From Marinobacter sp. F4218 (GTDB lineage Bacteria; Pseudomonadota; Gammaproteobacteria; Pseudomonadales; Oleiphilaceae), in contig NZ_JAHZIL010000001.1 of the NCBI RefSeq assembly GCF_019443085.1, positions 16,477 through 80,476 of the forward strand: DNA of 64,000 nt, given 5' to 3'. Position numbers and translations under genes: made by a program. The notes below the pieces were generated by a model. The model was given only the letters and a program-made list of their open reading frames with translations. It was not told the DNA's origin and made no database searches. Shown in pieces: positions 1-10,469 of the stretch (the stretch's first letter is position 1; each line of letters opens with the position of its first letter).

Positions 1-2
1 TC

Positions 3-212
3 GGAGATCAGGTTTATGCAGTACTGTGCCAGAAAAATGACCTGATCAGTGTGCCGAACGGTACCCGGCACTGGTTCGACATGGGCCCGGAGCCCCGGTT
101 CACCTGTATCCGTCTGTTCACCAATCCCGAAGGCTGGGTGGCGGACTTTACCGGTGAGGACATTGCAGGGCGCCTGCCGCGGTACGAAGCATTGGCGGGA
201 GTTGCCGGATGA
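3..212 (+). CDS. mtnD: Acireductone dioxygenase, C-terminal fragment (cut by window edge)
   Basis: Only the last 69 residues are present; the gene enters from the left edge. The reading frame contains [12 protein letters not shown], a cupin strand carrying a metal-binding His, and [15 protein letters not shown], typical of the acireductone dioxygenase C-terminus. The family oxidises the acireductone of the methionine salvage pathway to the keto acid precursor of methionine (Fe form) or off-pathway products (Ni form). The stop overlaps the mtnC start in an ATGA arrangement, so the two are translationally coupled. The call rests on this fragment plus the next gene, which makes its substrate. 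Confidence 0.88.
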   Translation, partial: GDQVYAVLCQKNDLISVPNGTRHWFDMGPEPRFTCIRLFTNPEGWVADFTGEDIAGRLPRYEALAGVAG

Positions 213-901
213 TCCGGGTGGTCCTGACCGACATCGAGGGGACGACGAGCTCGATCTCCTTTGTGCACGACGTGCTGTTTCCCTACGCCAGTGAGCATCT
301 CCCGGAATTCATACGGGCGCATCACGGAGACAGTCCGGCGGTGGTCGAACAGCTGGATGCGGTGGCGCAGAAGGCCGGCATTGATCGAGACGATATTGAG
401 GCCCTGATCCAGACCCTGCAGGCCTGGATCAGAGAGGACCGCAAGGAAACCCCGTTGAAAACGCTCCAGGGCATGGTGTGGGAGCAGGGGTATCAGCAAG
501 GCGAGATCAAGGGGCACATCTACGCTGATGCGGCCGACTACCTTCAGCGCTGGCATGATCGGGGTTTGCGTCTGTTCGTATATTCCTCTGGCTCGGTCAA
601 AGCCCAGCAGCTGATTTTCGGGTTTACTGAGGCCGGTGACTTCACTCCGTATTTCTCCGGCTATTTCGATACCCGCATAGGTGGCAAGAAAGAGGCCGAT
701 TCCTATCGGGCGATCCTGGGCGAACTGGGTGTGGAGGCCAAGACGGTTTTGTTCCTGTCTGATGTCGAGGCGGAGCTTGAAGCGGCCGAGGCCGCCGGTA
801 TGAAAACAGCCTGGCTGGTTCGCGAGGGCGAACTGCCGGAAGCCGGTCGGTTCGTGGCCCGTGATTTCTCGGAGGTAGATACCCTTCTGCGCAAGCGGTA
901 A
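209..901 (+). CDS. mtnC: Enolase-phosphatase E1 (methionine salvage)
   Basis: A 230-residue HAD-superfamily enzyme that enolises and dephosphorylates 2,3-diketo-5-methylthiopentyl-1-phosphate to the acireductone used by MtnD. HAD motif I is DIEGTTSS (residues 8-15; Asp8 nucleophile, Glu10 in place of the usual second Asp, as in this family). Motif II is YSSGS near residue 124 and motif III is [12 protein letters not shown] near residue 182. Length is normal for MtnC. The start is fixed by the 4-base overlap with mtnD. It is cytoplasmic and recycles methylthioadenosine sulfur from polyamine synthesis. Confidence 0.97.
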   Translation: MIRVVLTDIEGTTSSISFVHDVLFPYASEHLPEFIRAHHGDSPAVVEQLDAVAQKAGIDRDDIEALIQTLQAWIREDRKETPLKTLQGMVWEQGYQQGEIKGHIYADAADYLQRWHDRGLRLFVYSSGSVKAQQLIFGFTEAGDFTPYFSGYFDTRIGGKKEADSYRAILGELGVEAKTVLFLSDVEAELEAAEAAGMKTAWLVREGELPEAGRFVARDFSEVDTLLRKR

Positions 902-932
902 CTTTTCCCTTGGCAAGACTCAGGAGGCGTTC

Positions 933-1991
933 ATGCCCGGTGCCAGATGGATCAGGATTTTTGTTCCCGGCCTGTTCCTGGTCCTCCTGAGTGGATGCAA
1001 CCCCTTCTCTGAGGCCCGCCCGATGATGGATGAGTACGTCGAGCGGGTCGCCCGGGTTCTGGAAACGGAGCCCGTATTCTCTGCCATTGAGACTCCCTCG
1101 CAAATGCCCAGACGCCGCCACCGGGTTCTTCCCATGCCGGAACTGGATATGGGCATGCTGGATTTCCTGTCGTTGTATGGCTGCGAATTGCAGTTCGTGG
1201 TCGGCGAAAAGAATTCAGTCATGGGCAAGGTCATGCAGCCTTTGAACCGGCTGCGCTATGAACTGCGGTTTATCGAGGCGGCGCAAGACTGCTTGCCCGA
1301 AACCGACGATGAAGAACTGGTGGAAGCGCTGGAAAAGGCCATAGAAAGCAAACGCGAATCCCTGCCTATTGCAATCTGGAATGCCACCTGGGGGGTTGAG
1401 GAAGTCGAGACCCTGTTTACCCTCGCCAAAGGCTATTATCCCGTCTCCCCTGAGAACAATCCGGTGTCGGATCTGGCGCTTGATGCCAACGAACTGAAAA
1501 ATGCGGTGGCGGCCCTGCGGTCGGGAACGCTTGATATGTCGCTCGAATTCGCCGGGTCTGTGCAGCAGCGGTGGCAGGCAGAGTACCGGGCCGGTCAGCT
1601 GATCAACAGCGCAGCCTTGCTGAAGACCCGACTTGATGATGCCACGGCTTTGATTCGGGGTCGGGTCAAGGGGCGTCCCCTGTGCCTGAACGGCCAACCG
1701 AATAATCAGTCCGAGATCGTTGAGGGCATGTTCTTCAGCGTCTACATCGAGAAAATTCAGCCGTATATGAGCGATGTGCGTCGTGCCAGGGTTGCCCTGA
1801 TCGAGCCACTTGCCGCGTTGGCCCAAGAACAGCGGAGTGTCATGCCGTCAGCCTTTGAGACCTGGTATCAAAGGCATCTGTCCCAGGCTGCAGAGAGCAG
1901 CCTCTGGCGGGAACTTGATGGGGCCATGTCACGCCATACCCGGGCCTGGCAGAACCTTCTCGATCAGTGCGGGTTGCGGCCGGGTGCCTGA
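933..1991 (+). CDS. DUF3080 family lipoprotein of unknown function
   Basis: A 352-residue protein with a lipoprotein signal: a hydrophobic stretch (residues 9-19) ends in LLSGC, so Cys22 should be lipidated. The Asn after it is not the Asp inner-membrane retention signal, so outer-membrane delivery is likely. The body is mostly helical with paired cysteines (CELQ, CLPE, CLNG, CGLR) that could form disulfides in the periplasm. It resembles the DUF3080 proteins of Pseudomonas and Marinobacter, which have no known role. A strong AGGAGG lies 8 bases before the ATG. It is convergent with the ATPase gene, 13 bases away, with no terminator between. Confidence 0.8.
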   Translation: MPGARWIRIFVPGLFLVLLSGCNPFSEARPMMDEYVERVARVLETEPVFSAIETPSQMPRRRHRVLPMPELDMGMLDFLSLYGCELQFVVGEKNSVMGKVMQPLNRLRYELRFIEAAQDCLPETDDEELVEALEKAIESKRESLPIAIWNATWGVEEVETLFTLAKGYYPVSPENNPVSDLALDANELKNAVAALRSGTLDMSLEFAGSVQQRWQAEYRAGQLINSAALLKTRLDDATALIRGRVKGRPLCLNGQPNNQSEIVEGMFFSVYIEKIQPYMSDVRRARVALIEPLAALAQEQRSVMPSAFETWYQRHLSQAAESSLWRELDGAMSRHTRAWQNLLDQCGLRPGA

Positions 1992-2004
1992 GGTCAGCTG
2001 ATCA

Positions 2005-3822
2005 TCACCGCTGGCTTTCCGGGGTGACCCGAAGAATCTCTTCAACGGTGGTCAGTCCTGCCGCAATTTTCTGGGCGCCGCTTAGCCTCAAGGATTTCAT
2101 GCCCTCCTTGTAGGCATCAAGTCGCAACTGTTCGAGTTCGCAGCGGTCGGTGATTTGTCGGGTCAGGCCATCCGACAGGCTCATGATCTCGTAGACGCCG
2201 GCCCGACCAAGATACCCGGTGTTACGGCACTCCAGGCAGCCGACGGGCTGGTAGAACTGCTTGGGCATCGGAGCTTTCCAGGGCCGGGTCAGGGTCTGCC
2301 AGGCCTGCTCGTCGGCAGGGCCGGGCGTCTTGCAGTGCGGGCACAGGTTTCGGGTAAGGCGTTGGGCCATGACACCGAGAACGGTTGCGCGGATCAGGTA
2401 GGGAGGAATGCCAAGTTCCATCAGGCGGGTGATGGCGCTGGGCGCATCGTTGGTGTGCAAGGTGGAAAGAACAAGGTGGCCAGTGAGTGCCGCCTGTACG
2501 GCCATCTCAGCGGTTTCCAGGTCGCGGATCTCCCCGATCATGATGATGTCTGGATCCTGACGCAACAGCGCCCGAACCCCTGCGGCAAAGGTAAGTTCAA
2601 TGTTGTTCTGAACCTGCATCTGATTGAACGCCGGTTCCACCATCTCGATCGGGTCTTCAATGGTGCAGACATTCAGCTCCGGTGAGGCGACCTGCTTGAG
2701 TGTGGAGTAGAGCGTCGTGGTCTTGCCGGAGCCGGTGGGGCCGGTCACCAGGACAATGCCATGGGGATGGGAGGTAATCCTCTGCCAGCGCTCCCGGTCT
2801 TCCTTGCCGAACCCCAACTGCTCGTATGACTTCAGCAGCACGTCCGGGTCGAAGATCCGCATCACCATTTTCTCGCCAAAGGCGGTCGGCATGGTGGCAA
2901 GCCGCAGCTCCACTTCCCGGTTGTCGGGCTTTCGGGTCTTGATCCGGCCGTCCTGTGGGCGCCGTTTCTCGGCAACATTCAGGCGGCCCAGAATCTTCAG
3001 GCGGCTGGTAACCGCCACGCCAACGTGCTCCGGAAATTCATAGACGTTGTGCAGCACACCGTCGATCCGGAACCGTACCTGGGTAACGGCTCGGCGAGGT
3101 TCGATATGGATATCGGAAGCCCGTTGGTCAAAGGCATATTGGAGCAGCCAGTCGACGATTTTCACCACATGCTGATCGTTGGCATCGGGGTTTTCGCTGG
3201 TGCCAAGGTCCAGTAACTGTTCGAAATTCTGGTTGCCGCCGGTGCCGGAGGACTGGCTGCCCCCGGCCTTACTCACCGAGTTGGCCAGTTGATAGAATTC
3301 AACGGTGTAGCGCCGGATATCCTCGGGGTTGGCAACGACCCGTCGGATGTCTTTGCGCAGGGCCTGACGCAGATTGCCTTGCCAGTCACTTTTGAACGGT
3401 TCCGGGCTGGCCACCAACACCTCGTCCGGATGGATTTCCACCGCAAGAATCCCGTGGCGTTGGGCAAACGCGTAAGACATCACTTTGGCGATGGCGGGGG
3501 CGTCAATCCTGAGCGGATCGATGTGATAGTAGGGTTGTCCGGCCCAGTCGGCGAGCCATTGGGTGAGGCGGTCGAGGTCCAGCGCCCGGTCGGTTCTCCG
3601 GCTGGTCAGGGCTGCGATGGCAACCAGTTCCAGCGGATGGCGTTTTGCCGCCTGGCCTGTGCCCGTGGCCGCGCCAAGATTGGCTGTCAGAACCCGTTCG
3701 GCGTCGTCCTGGCTGATTTCCCCGCTGGTAACCAGCGCCGTGCACACGTCCCTCAGGGTCAGTGTGCTGTGCGCGGGTACCGTTGGTGTTCGTGCGCTTT
3801 CAGGCGTACTGGTGTCAGACAT
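2005..3822 (-). CDS. GspE/PilB-type secretion ATPase, orphan
   Basis: A 605-residue hexameric AAA-like ATPase of the type II secretion/type IV pilus family. It has an N-terminal T2SSE_N-like domain (residues about 20-200), Walker A GPTGSGKTTTLYS near residue 360, a Walker B/His-box region (DPDIIMIGEIRD, TGHLVLSTLHTN), and a zinc module with two CxxC pairs (CPHC near 492, CLEC near 529). All catalytic motifs look intact. In a secretion or pilus operon it would drive pseudopilin or pilin assembly, but no inner-membrane platform protein, prepilin or secretin lies nearby. The partner must be encoded elsewhere. It could be a PilB paralog, an MSHA-type ATPase or a GspE. Which one is not resolved here. 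Confidence 0.9.
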   Translation of the reverse strand: MSDTSTPESARTPTVPAHSTLTLRDVCTALVTSGEISQDDAERVLTANLGAATGTGQAAKRHPLELVAIAALTSRRTDRALDLDRLTQWLADWAGQPYYHIDPLRIDAPAIAKVMSYAFAQRHGILAVEIHPDEVLVASPEPFKSDWQGNLRQALRKDIRRVVANPEDIRRYTVEFYQLANSVSKAGGSQSSGTGGNQNFEQLLDLGTSENPDANDQHVVKIVDWLLQYAFDQRASDIHIEPRRAVTQVRFRIDGVLHNVYEFPEHVGVAVTSRLKILGRLNVAEKRRPQDGRIKTRKPDNREVELRLATMPTAFGEKMVMRIFDPDVLLKSYEQLGFGKEDRERWQRITSHPHGIVLVTGPTGSGKTTTLYSTLKQVASPELNVCTIEDPIEMVEPAFNQMQVQNNIELTFAAGVRALLRQDPDIIMIGEIRDLETAEMAVQAALTGHLVLSTLHTNDAPSAITRLMELGIPPYLIRATVLGVMAQRLTRNLCPHCKTPGPADEQAWQTLTRPWKAPMPKQFYQPVGCLECRNTGYLGRAGVYEIMSLSDGLTRQITDRCELEQLRLDAYKEGMKSLRLSGAQKIAAGLTTVEEILRVTPESQR

Positions 3823-3856
3823 GGGGTCTCGTTGTCGGGCTCATTGTCAGGGTGGA

Positions 3857-4216
3857 TCAGCTTGCGACCGGCCGGTTCACTTTCAGGTGTACCATGGCCG
3901 TCGTAAACAGCAGAAAAGTAAGCACGGTCAGCAGCATCGGCCCGGCCGCCCCCTCGCTCAACCAGGCGGAAACCACCGCCTGGGTGAAGTAGAAAATGAC
4001 CACGAACGCCAACCAGATGTAACCCCGGTTGTGGCCACGGAACACCGGTACCGCGAAAGCCAGTAATGGCAACAGTTTAACCGTCAGCATGAGCGGAACT
4101 GAGACACCCTCCACAGGGGCGGGATAAAAGGTGGTGACCAGCAGCGTTGCCAGCACTCCCAAGTACAGCAGGATAGTCAGCCGGGCTGTGTTCCGGGCTT
4201 TCGGATTGTGAAGCAT
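3857..4216 (-). CDS. DUF2069 small membrane protein
   Basis: A 119-residue integral inner-membrane protein with four hydrophobic segments (about residues 13-31, 41-58, 64-87 and 92-111). It matches the DUF2069 family, usually found next to wrbA in pseudomonads, and the function is unknown. There is no signal peptide or catalytic motif. It follows wrbA on the same strand with 55 bases between. The basic N-terminus (residues 1-12) suggests a cytoplasmic N-terminus. Confidence 0.82.
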   Translation of the reverse strand: MLHNPKARNTARLTILLYLGVLATLLVTTFYPAPVEGVSVPLMLTVKLLPLLAFAVPVFRGHNRGYIWLAFVVIFYFTQAVVSAWLSEGAAGPMLLTVLTFLLFTTAMVHLKVNRPVAS

Positions 4217-4271
4217 AGCGTGATTCCAGAAAGAGTATACAAGTGCATTACGTCAGGCGGGGCCTGGTGTA

Positions 4272-4892
<621 letters not shown>

Positions 4893-4915
4893 TCAACGGT
4901 GGGTTCTGGAGCGTG

Positions 4916-5269
4916 TTACAGGATTGACAGCACGTTTTCCGGCGGTCGACCTACCGCAACCTTGCCATTCGCGATTACAATGGGCCGCTCAATCAGTTTT
5001 GGGTGGGCCACCATGGCCGCAATCAGCTGGTCACGGCTGAGATCGGGGTTGTCCAGTCCGAGTTCCTTGTATTCCTTTTCCTTGGTGCGCATCAGTGCCC
5101 GGGGCTCGGCATCAAGCGCTGCCAGAATGTCGGCCAGCTCGTGCTCTGTCGGCGGCGTCTCCAAGTAGCGTATAATTTCCGGTTCAATTCCCCGATCTGT
5201 AAGCAGTTCAAGGGCTTGTCGGGATTTTGAACACCGAGGGTTGTGGAAAATCCGGGTTGGTTCTGTCAT
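4916..5269 (-). CDS. arsC: Arsenate reductase family protein (YfgD/ArsC type)
   Basis: A 117-residue thioredoxin-fold protein of the glutaredoxin-dependent ArsC/Spx superfamily. The catalytic Cys13 lies in HNPRCSKSRQAL and the conserved arginine in LIERPIV near residue 95. It closely resembles the chromosomal YfgD-like branch, not plasmid ArsC. No arsR, arsB or acr3 gene is nearby, so a dedicated arsenic-resistance role is doubtful; general thiol-redox or arsenate reduction is possible. It is the first gene of the arsC-wrbA-DUF2069 group and divergent from the TlpA-like lipoprotein gene. Confidence 0.9.
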   Translation of the reverse strand: MTEPTRIFHNPRCSKSRQALELLTDRGIEPEIIRYLETPPTEHELADILAALDAEPRALMRTKEKEYKELGLDNPDLSRDQLIAAMVAHPKLIERPIVIANGKVAVGRPPENVLSIL

Positions 5270-5341
5270 CTTCGAGCCTGATTGTCTGTCTGGATGGATA
5301 CCGCAGTTTGAGTGGTCCGTAGTCTAACAGGAGGTTTTCTC

Positions 5342-5809
5342 GTGCAGTACCCTGCAAACCGGAGGTTTCTCCACTGGATGGCCCGCTTCGGGTTATTCGT
5401 TCTGATTCTGGTGTCCGCCGGTTGTGAGAAAATCGAGCTGGAGCGCGCTGGCGGCCCCAAACTGAACTGGGACCAGCTCCGTGGTCAGTGGGTTCTGGTC
5501 AATTACTGGGCGGAATGGTGCAAGCCCTGCCTGGAAGAAATTCCTGAACTCAATGAGCTGGACAAGGCACCCGATATTGCCGTGCTGGGTGTGAATTTTG
5601 ATGGTATCTCGGGCGTAGAGCTGGAAGAGTTGGGCGAACGCATGGGCATCGAGTTCACCATGCTGGCGGAAGACCCGGGCCATAAATTTGGTTGGCAGAC
5701 GCCCGTTGCCTTGCCGGCGACGTTTGTTGTCAATCCCGATGGGGATTTGCTCGAGGCCCGTTTTGGGCCCCAGACAGAAGCAGACATCAGAGCCCTGATA
5801 GGCGGTTAA
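5342..5809 (+). CDS. TlpA-like thioredoxin-fold lipoprotein
   Basis: The GTG at 5342 is chosen because AGGAGG (5329-5334) sits seven bases before it; an in-frame GTG 30 bases upstream has no ribosome site. The 155-residue product has a lipoprotein signal ending VSAGC (Cys28), then a thioredoxin fold with WAEWCKPC (Cys60, Cys63) and a cis-Pro region (VALPATFVVNPDG). This places a TlpA/ResA-style thiol-disulfide reductase on the periplasmic face of a membrane, perhaps for cytochrome c maturation or protein disulfide reduction. It is divergent from arsC and 45 bases before dnaE. The specific substrate is unknown. Confidence 0.88.
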   Translation: MQYPANRRFLHWMARFGLFVLILVSAGCEKIELERAGGPKLNWDQLRGQWVLVNYWAEWCKPCLEEIPELNELDKAPDIAVLGVNFDGISGVELEELGERMGIEFTMLAEDPGHKFGWQTPVALPATFVVNPDGDLLEARFGPQTEADIRALIGG

Positions 5810-5854
5810 GAGCCGGGGCCGAACAGAAATTACCAGCAGGAATTGCCTGACATT

Positions 5855-8800
5855 ATGGCGCAGACTTTTGTACACCTTCGCGTACATTCCGAATATTCAA
5901 TGGTTGACGGACTGGTGCGGGTCAAACCCCTTATCGGCCGGGTCGCCGAGCTTGGCATGCCCGCCGTCGGACTCACCGAGCAGTCCAACATGTGTTCGCT
6001 GGTTCGCTTCTACAAGGCGGCGACCGGTGCCGGAGTGAAGCCAATCATCGGTGCCGATCTGTGGCTGGAGAATCCGGATGAGCCGGACAACCCGTTCCGG
6101 CTGACCCTGCTGGCCCGGAATAACGATGGCTACCTGAATCTGACCGAAATCATCTCCCTGGGCTATACCGAGGGGCAGCGATTCGGCAAGCCAATTATCC
6201 AGCGCAAATGGCTGGAAGAGCGACCTGACGGCCTGATCATGCTGTCCGGGGCGAAGCTTGGTGATATCGGTAAGGCCCTGCTGGCGGACAAGCCAGAGCT
6301 CGCTCGCGAGCGCGCGGCCTACTGGATGAGCCTGTATCCGGATGCCTGTTACCTGGAGCTCCAGCGAACCGGGCGGGCCGGGGACGAAGACTGCCTGCAT
6401 CTGAGTGTCGGGCTGGCCCAGGAACTGGGGTTGCCGGTGGTGGCCACCAACGACGTGCATTTCCTCGATGCCGAAGACTTTGAAGCGCACGAGGCCAGGG
6501 TCTGCATCGGTGAAAGCCGGACCCTTGACGATCCGCGCCGTGATCGTCGGTTCAGCGACCAGCAGTACCTGCGCAGTGCCGAGGAGATGATTGAGCTGTT
6601 TTCCGATATTCCGGAGGCGGTGGAAAACACGGTGGAGATTGCCCGCCGGTGTTCCGTGAAGGTTCGGATGGGTGAGTATTTCCTGCCGAACTATCCGATC
6701 CCCGATGGCATGACCATGGACGACTATTTCCGCAAGGTGTCCGAGGAAGGGCTCGAGGAGCGGCTGGCCAAGACCCTGAGCAAGGATGACCCGGAGTATG
6801 ATGCCAAGCGGGCTGCCTATTACAAACGCCTGAACTTTGAGCTGGACATCATCATCCAGATGGGTTTCCCGGGCTACTTCCTGATCGTGATGGACTTCAT
6901 CAAGTGGGCCAAGAACAACGGCGTGCCGGTGGGGCCGGGGCGGGGGTCCGGTGCCGGCTCCCTGGTCGCCTACGCCCAGCTGATTACCGATCTCGATCCG
7001 CTAGAATACGATCTGCTGTTCGAGCGTTTCCTGAATCCGGAGCGGGTCTCCATGCCCGACTTCGACGTCGATTTCTGCATGGAAGGCCGTGACCGGGTCA
7101 TCGAGTACACCGCACAGAAATACGGCCGGGAGGCGGTCTCCCAGATCATCACCTTCGGTACCATGGCGGCCAAGGCGGTGGTGCGGGATGTGGCCCGGGT
7201 TCAGGGCAAGTCATACGGTCTGGCGGACAAGCTCTCGAAGCTGATCCCGTTCGAAGTGGGTATGACGCTTGAAAAGGCGATTGAGCAGGAACCCCAGCTC
7301 AAGGACTTCCTCGAGCAGGACGAGGAAGCCCAGGAAATCTGGGAGATGGCGCTCAAACTCGAGGGTGTGTGCCGGAATGCCGGTAAGCACGCCGGGGGCG
7401 TGGTGATCGCGCCCACCAAGATCACCGACTTTTCACCGCTTTATTGCGATGACGAGGGCGGCAGCCTCGTGACCCAGTTCGATAAGGGTGACGTGGAAGA
7501 CGCGGGTCTGGTCAAATTCGACTTTCTGGGGCTGCGGACGCTCACCATCATCAAGTGGGCCCTGAACATGATCAACCCGCGCCGGCAACAGCGTGGTGAG
7601 TCGGAGCTGGATATCAACGAGATTCCGCTCGATGATGTGCCCTCGTTCGACATGCTCAAGAAGGCCGAAACCACTGCGGTGTTCCAGCTCGAATCCAGGG
7701 GCATGAAGGATCTGATCCGACGGCTTCAGCCCGATTCCCTGGAAGACATGATCGCCCTGGTGGCCTTGTTCCGCCCGGGTCCACTGCAATCCGGTATGGT
7801 TGATGACTTCATTGACCGTAAGCATGGCCGTCAGCCCATGTCTTTCCCGCACCCCGACTATCAGTATGAAGGCCTGAGACCGGTTCTGGAGCCCACGTAC
7901 GGGGTCATCCTGTACCAGGAGCAGGTTATGCAGATCGCCCAGGTCATGGCCGGGTACACTCTCGGTAACGCCGACATGCTACGCCGGGCCATGGGTAAGA
8001 AAAAGCCCGAGGAGATGGCCAAGCAGAAGCAGTTCTTCCTGGACGGCTGTGAGCAGAACGGCATTGACAAGACCCTGGCAGAAAACATCTTCGACCTGGT
8101 GGAGAAGTTTGCCGGTTACGGCTTCAACAAGTCCCACTCTGCCGCCTACGCACTGGTGTCCTACCAGACCCTGTGGCTGAAAGCCCATTACCCGGCCGAA
8201 TTCATGGCTGCGGTACTCACTGCCGATATGCAGAACACCGACAAGGTGGTCACGCTGGTGGAAGAGTGCCGGAACATGAAACTGGACCTGTTGGTGCCCG
8301 ACGTCAGCCGTTCGGAATACACCTTCACGGTCAACGAAGAAGGTCAGATTGTGTACGGCCTCGGGGCAATCAAGGGGCTGGGTGAGGGCCCGATCCAGAG
8401 CATCGTCGAAGGGCGCGGCGACGGGGAACCGTACGAGGATATTTTCGATTTCTGCCGTCGGGTCGACCTGAGAAAGGTCAACAAGCGCGCCATGGAAGCG
8501 CTGATCCGGTCCGGTGCGATGGACAAGTTCGGTGCCGGTCGGGCCCAACTGATGGCGAGTATCGACAAGGCCGTCCAACAGGCTGATCAACAATCCCGGA
8601 ACGAATCTGTGGGCATGATGGATATGTTCGGGGAAATGCTTGAAGGCGGTGAGGGCGGTGATCCCTACGCCGATGTCGCAGATGTCCGAGAGTGGCCGGA
8701 GAAGCAGCGTTTGAAAGGGGAGAAGGATACTCTCGGTCTGTACCTGACGGGCCATCCTTTTGATGAGTACGAGAAGGAAGTACGCCGTTTCGTGCGCTCG

Positions 8801-9337
8801 TCCATTGCCGATCTGAAGCCGAGCAAGGCACCGCAGCGGGTGGCCGGTCTGGTGGTCGCCCAGCGAACCATGAAAACACGGACCGGTTCTACCATGTGCT
8901 TCATAACCCTTGATGATCGCAGCGCCCGTATCGAGGCCACGCTGTTCTCGGAAGCCTTTTTCGAGAACCGGGAACTGTTGCAGTCGGATCAGGTGATTGT
9001 GGTCGAGGGGCAGGTCAGCCATGACGACTATTCCGGCCAGATGAAAATGCGGGTGAGTTCCGTGATGGACGTTGGAACCGCGCGCCAGCAGTTCAGTCGG
9101 GGGCTGAAACTGGCTCTGCGATCGGACCAGCTGCAGAACGGACTGCTCGAAAAGCTGGACAACACCCTCCGTCCCTTCCGGTGCGAGGGGAGTCCGGTCT
9201 GGATCGAGTACTCCAGCGCTGAGGCCCAAACTCGCATTGAACTGGGCGAATCCTGGCGGGTACAGCCTGACGACAACCTTCTGCTGGAGCTTCGGTACCT
9301 CGTGGGCGACCAGTCCGTAGAACTGGTCTATGATTAG
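5855..9337 (+). CDS. dnaE: DNA polymerase III alpha subunit
   Basis: The replicative polymerase of the leading and lagging strands, 1160 residues, the same length as in E. coli. An N-terminal PHP domain begins [16 protein letters not shown]. The palm catalytic aspartates are in MPDFDVDF near residue 400, with [15 protein letters not shown] just before. Helix-hairpin-helix and OB-fold regions follow ([20 protein letters not shown] near residue 995). ATG 5855 is preferred to the in-frame TTG at 5843, since the AGCAGG at 5835-5840 is too close to the TTG and the ATG gives the conserved N-terminus. It is followed by accA, the usual gammaproteobacterial order. Confidence 0.98.
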   Translation: MAQTFVHLRVHSEYSMVDGLVRVKPLIGRVAELGMPAVGLTEQSNMCSLVRFYKAATGAGVKPIIGADLWLENPDEPDNPFRLTLLARNNDGYLNLTEIISLGYTEGQRFGKPIIQRKWLEERPDGLIMLSGAKLGDIGKALLADKPELARERAAYWMSLYPDACYLELQRTGRAGDEDCLHLSVGLAQELGLPVVATNDVHFLDAEDFEAHEARVCIGESRTLDDPRRDRRFSDQQYLRSAEEMIELFSDIPEAVENTVEIARRCSVKVRMGEYFLPNYPIPDGMTMDDYFRKVSEEGLEERLAKTLSKDDPEYDAKRAAYYKRLNFELDIIIQMGFPGYFLIVMDFIKWAKNNGVPVGPGRGSGAGSLVAYAQLITDLDPLEYDLLFERFLNPERVSMPDFDVDFCMEGRDRVIEYTAQKYGREAVSQIITFGTMAAKAVVRDVARVQGKSYGLADKLSKLIPFEVGMTLEKAIEQEPQLKDFLEQDEEAQEIWEMALKLEGVCRNAGKHAGGVVIAPTKITDFSPLYCDDEGGSLVTQFDKGDVEDAGLVKFDFLGLRTLTIIKWALNMINPRRQQRGESELDINEIPLDDVPSFDMLKKAETTAVFQLESRGMKDLIRRLQPDSLEDMIALVALFRPGPLQSGMVDDFIDRKHGRQPMSFPHPDYQYEGLRPVLEPTYGVILYQEQVMQIAQVMAGYTLGNADMLRRAMGKKKPEEMAKQKQFFLDGCEQNGIDKTLAENIFDLVEKFAGYGFNKSHSAAYALVSYQTLWLKAHYPAEFMAAVLTADMQNTDKVVTLVEECRNMKLDLLVPDVSRSEYTFTVNEEGQIVYGLGAIKGLGEGPIQSIVEGRGDGEPYEDIFDFCRRVDLRKVNKRAMEALIRSGAMDKFGAGRAQLMASIDKAVQQADQQSRNESVGMMDMFGEMLEGGEGGDPYADVADVREWPEKQRLKGEKDTLGLYLTGHPFDEYEKEVRRFVRSSIADLKPSKAPQRVAGLVVAQRTMKTRTGSTMCFITLDDRSARIEATLFSEAFFENRELLQSDQVIVVEGQVSHDDYSGQMKMRVSSVMDVGTARQQFSRGLKLALRSDQLQNGLLEKLDNTLRPFRCEGSPVWIEYSSAEAQTRIELGESWRVQPDDNLLLELRYLVGDQSVELVYD

Positions 9338-9515
9338 ATCAGTCCGGCAAGGTTCTGGGCGCAAATACGGCTGACATATTGAAAAATTAAGCTTTTGTCA
9401 GAAAGTGGACTCATACCAAGGTCCGCTTTAGCCGTGTTGCTGGCGCTGCTATCTTTGTCCCAAATTCTGGTTTGGCGGAGTGTTTCTCCACCTGGCAATC
9501 AAATGATGGAACATC

Positions 9516-10469
9516 ATGAACCCTAATTATCTGGATTTCGAGCAACCCATTGCTGACCTGGAAGCCAAGATTGAAGAGCTTCGCATGGTCGGTAACGACA
9601 CCGATATCAATATCACCGACGAGATTTCCCGGCTCAAGAAGAAGAGCGTCAGCCTGACTGAAAGCATCTTCTCGAATCTCAAACCCTGGGACGTTGCCCG
9701 TCTGGCCCGTCATCCTCGCAGACCCTACACTCTCGATTACATTGAATCGATTTTTGAGGATTTCGACGAACTGCACGGCGACCGCCGGTACGCGGACGAC
9801 CAGGCCATTGTGGGCGGGACTGCGCGTCTGAATAACAAGCCGGTGATGATCATCGGTCATCAGAAAGGCCGCGAAGTAAGGGACAAGGTCAAGCGCAACT
9901 TCGGCATGCCCCGCCCGGAAGGCTATCGCAAAGCCTTGCGTCTGATGGAAATGGCGGAACGTTTCAAAATGCCGATCCTCACGTTTATCGACACTCCGGG
10001 TGCCTATCCGGGGATCGGTGCCGAGGAGCGTGGCCAGAGTGAAGCCATCGCGTTCAACCTCGCCGTGATGTCCAGACTGAAAACCCCGATCATTTCCACG
10101 GTGATCGGCGAGGGCGGTTCCGGTGGTGCCCTGGCGATTGGCGTTTGCGACCAGTTGAACATGCTTCAATACTCCACCTACGCGGTTATCTCCCCGGAAG
10201 GCTGCGCCTCCATCCTCTGGAAGAGCGCTGAGTTTGCGGCCCAGGCCGCAGAGGCCATGGGGGTCACGGCGGACCGCCTCAAGGACCTCGGGCTCGCGGA
10301 CAATGTCATCCAGGAGCCTCTGGGCGGCGCCCACCGCAATCCGGAGGAGATGTCGGAATCCCTGAAAGAGATCCTGGCCAATGGTGTGGCGGAACTCAGC
10401 CGCTTGCCGACGGATGAGCTGGTAGCCCGTCGCTATGAGCGACTGACCCGCTATGACAACGGGCGCTGA
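9516..10469 (+). CDS. accA: Acetyl-CoA carboxylase carboxyltransferase alpha subunit
   Basis: A 317-residue subunit that, with AccD, transfers the carboxyl group from biotin to acetyl-CoA to make malonyl-CoA, the first committed step of fatty-acid synthesis. It has crotonase-fold motifs [18 protein letters not shown] near residue 158 and [15 protein letters not shown] near 204, and an N-terminal coiled coil ([10 protein letters not shown]). Length is normal. The 178-base leader contains two small hairpins, one overlapping the start codon (see findings). The end overlaps tilS by 17 bases, suggesting coupled translation. Confidence 0.98.
   Translation: MNPNYLDFEQPIADLEAKIEELRMVGNDTDINITDEISRLKKKSVSLTESIFSNLKPWDVARLARHPRRPYTLDYIESIFEDFDELHGDRRYADDQAIVGGTARLNNKPVMIIGHQKGREVRDKVKRNFGMPRPEGYRKALRLMEMAERFKMPILTFIDTPGAYPGIGAEERGQSEAIAFNLAVMSRLKTPIISTVIGEGGSGGALAIGVCDQLNMLQYSTYAVISPEGCASILWKSAEFAAQAAEAMGVTADRLKDLGLADNVIQEPLGGAHRNPEEMSESLKEILANGVAELSRLPTDELVARRYERLTRYDNGR

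Noticed and set aside
4916..5269. Arsenic resistance island
   Set aside because: Only a YfgD-type arsC is present, with no arsR, efflux pump or mobile-element signs.
5843..5854. TTG at 5843 as dnaE start
   Set aside because: The AGG ribosome core would be only 2 bases away. ATG 5855 gives the conserved N-terminus and the exact E. coli length.
7979..9364. 461-codon open frame antisense to dnaE
   Set aside because: Shadow frame of a GC-rich gene: His/Gln/Gly-rich composition, no family resemblance, no ribosome site. dnaE on the other strand is certain.
9406..9431. Hairpin AAGTGGAC/GTCCGCTT as dnaE terminator
   Set aside because: It needs a G-U pair, has a 10-base loop and no T-run.
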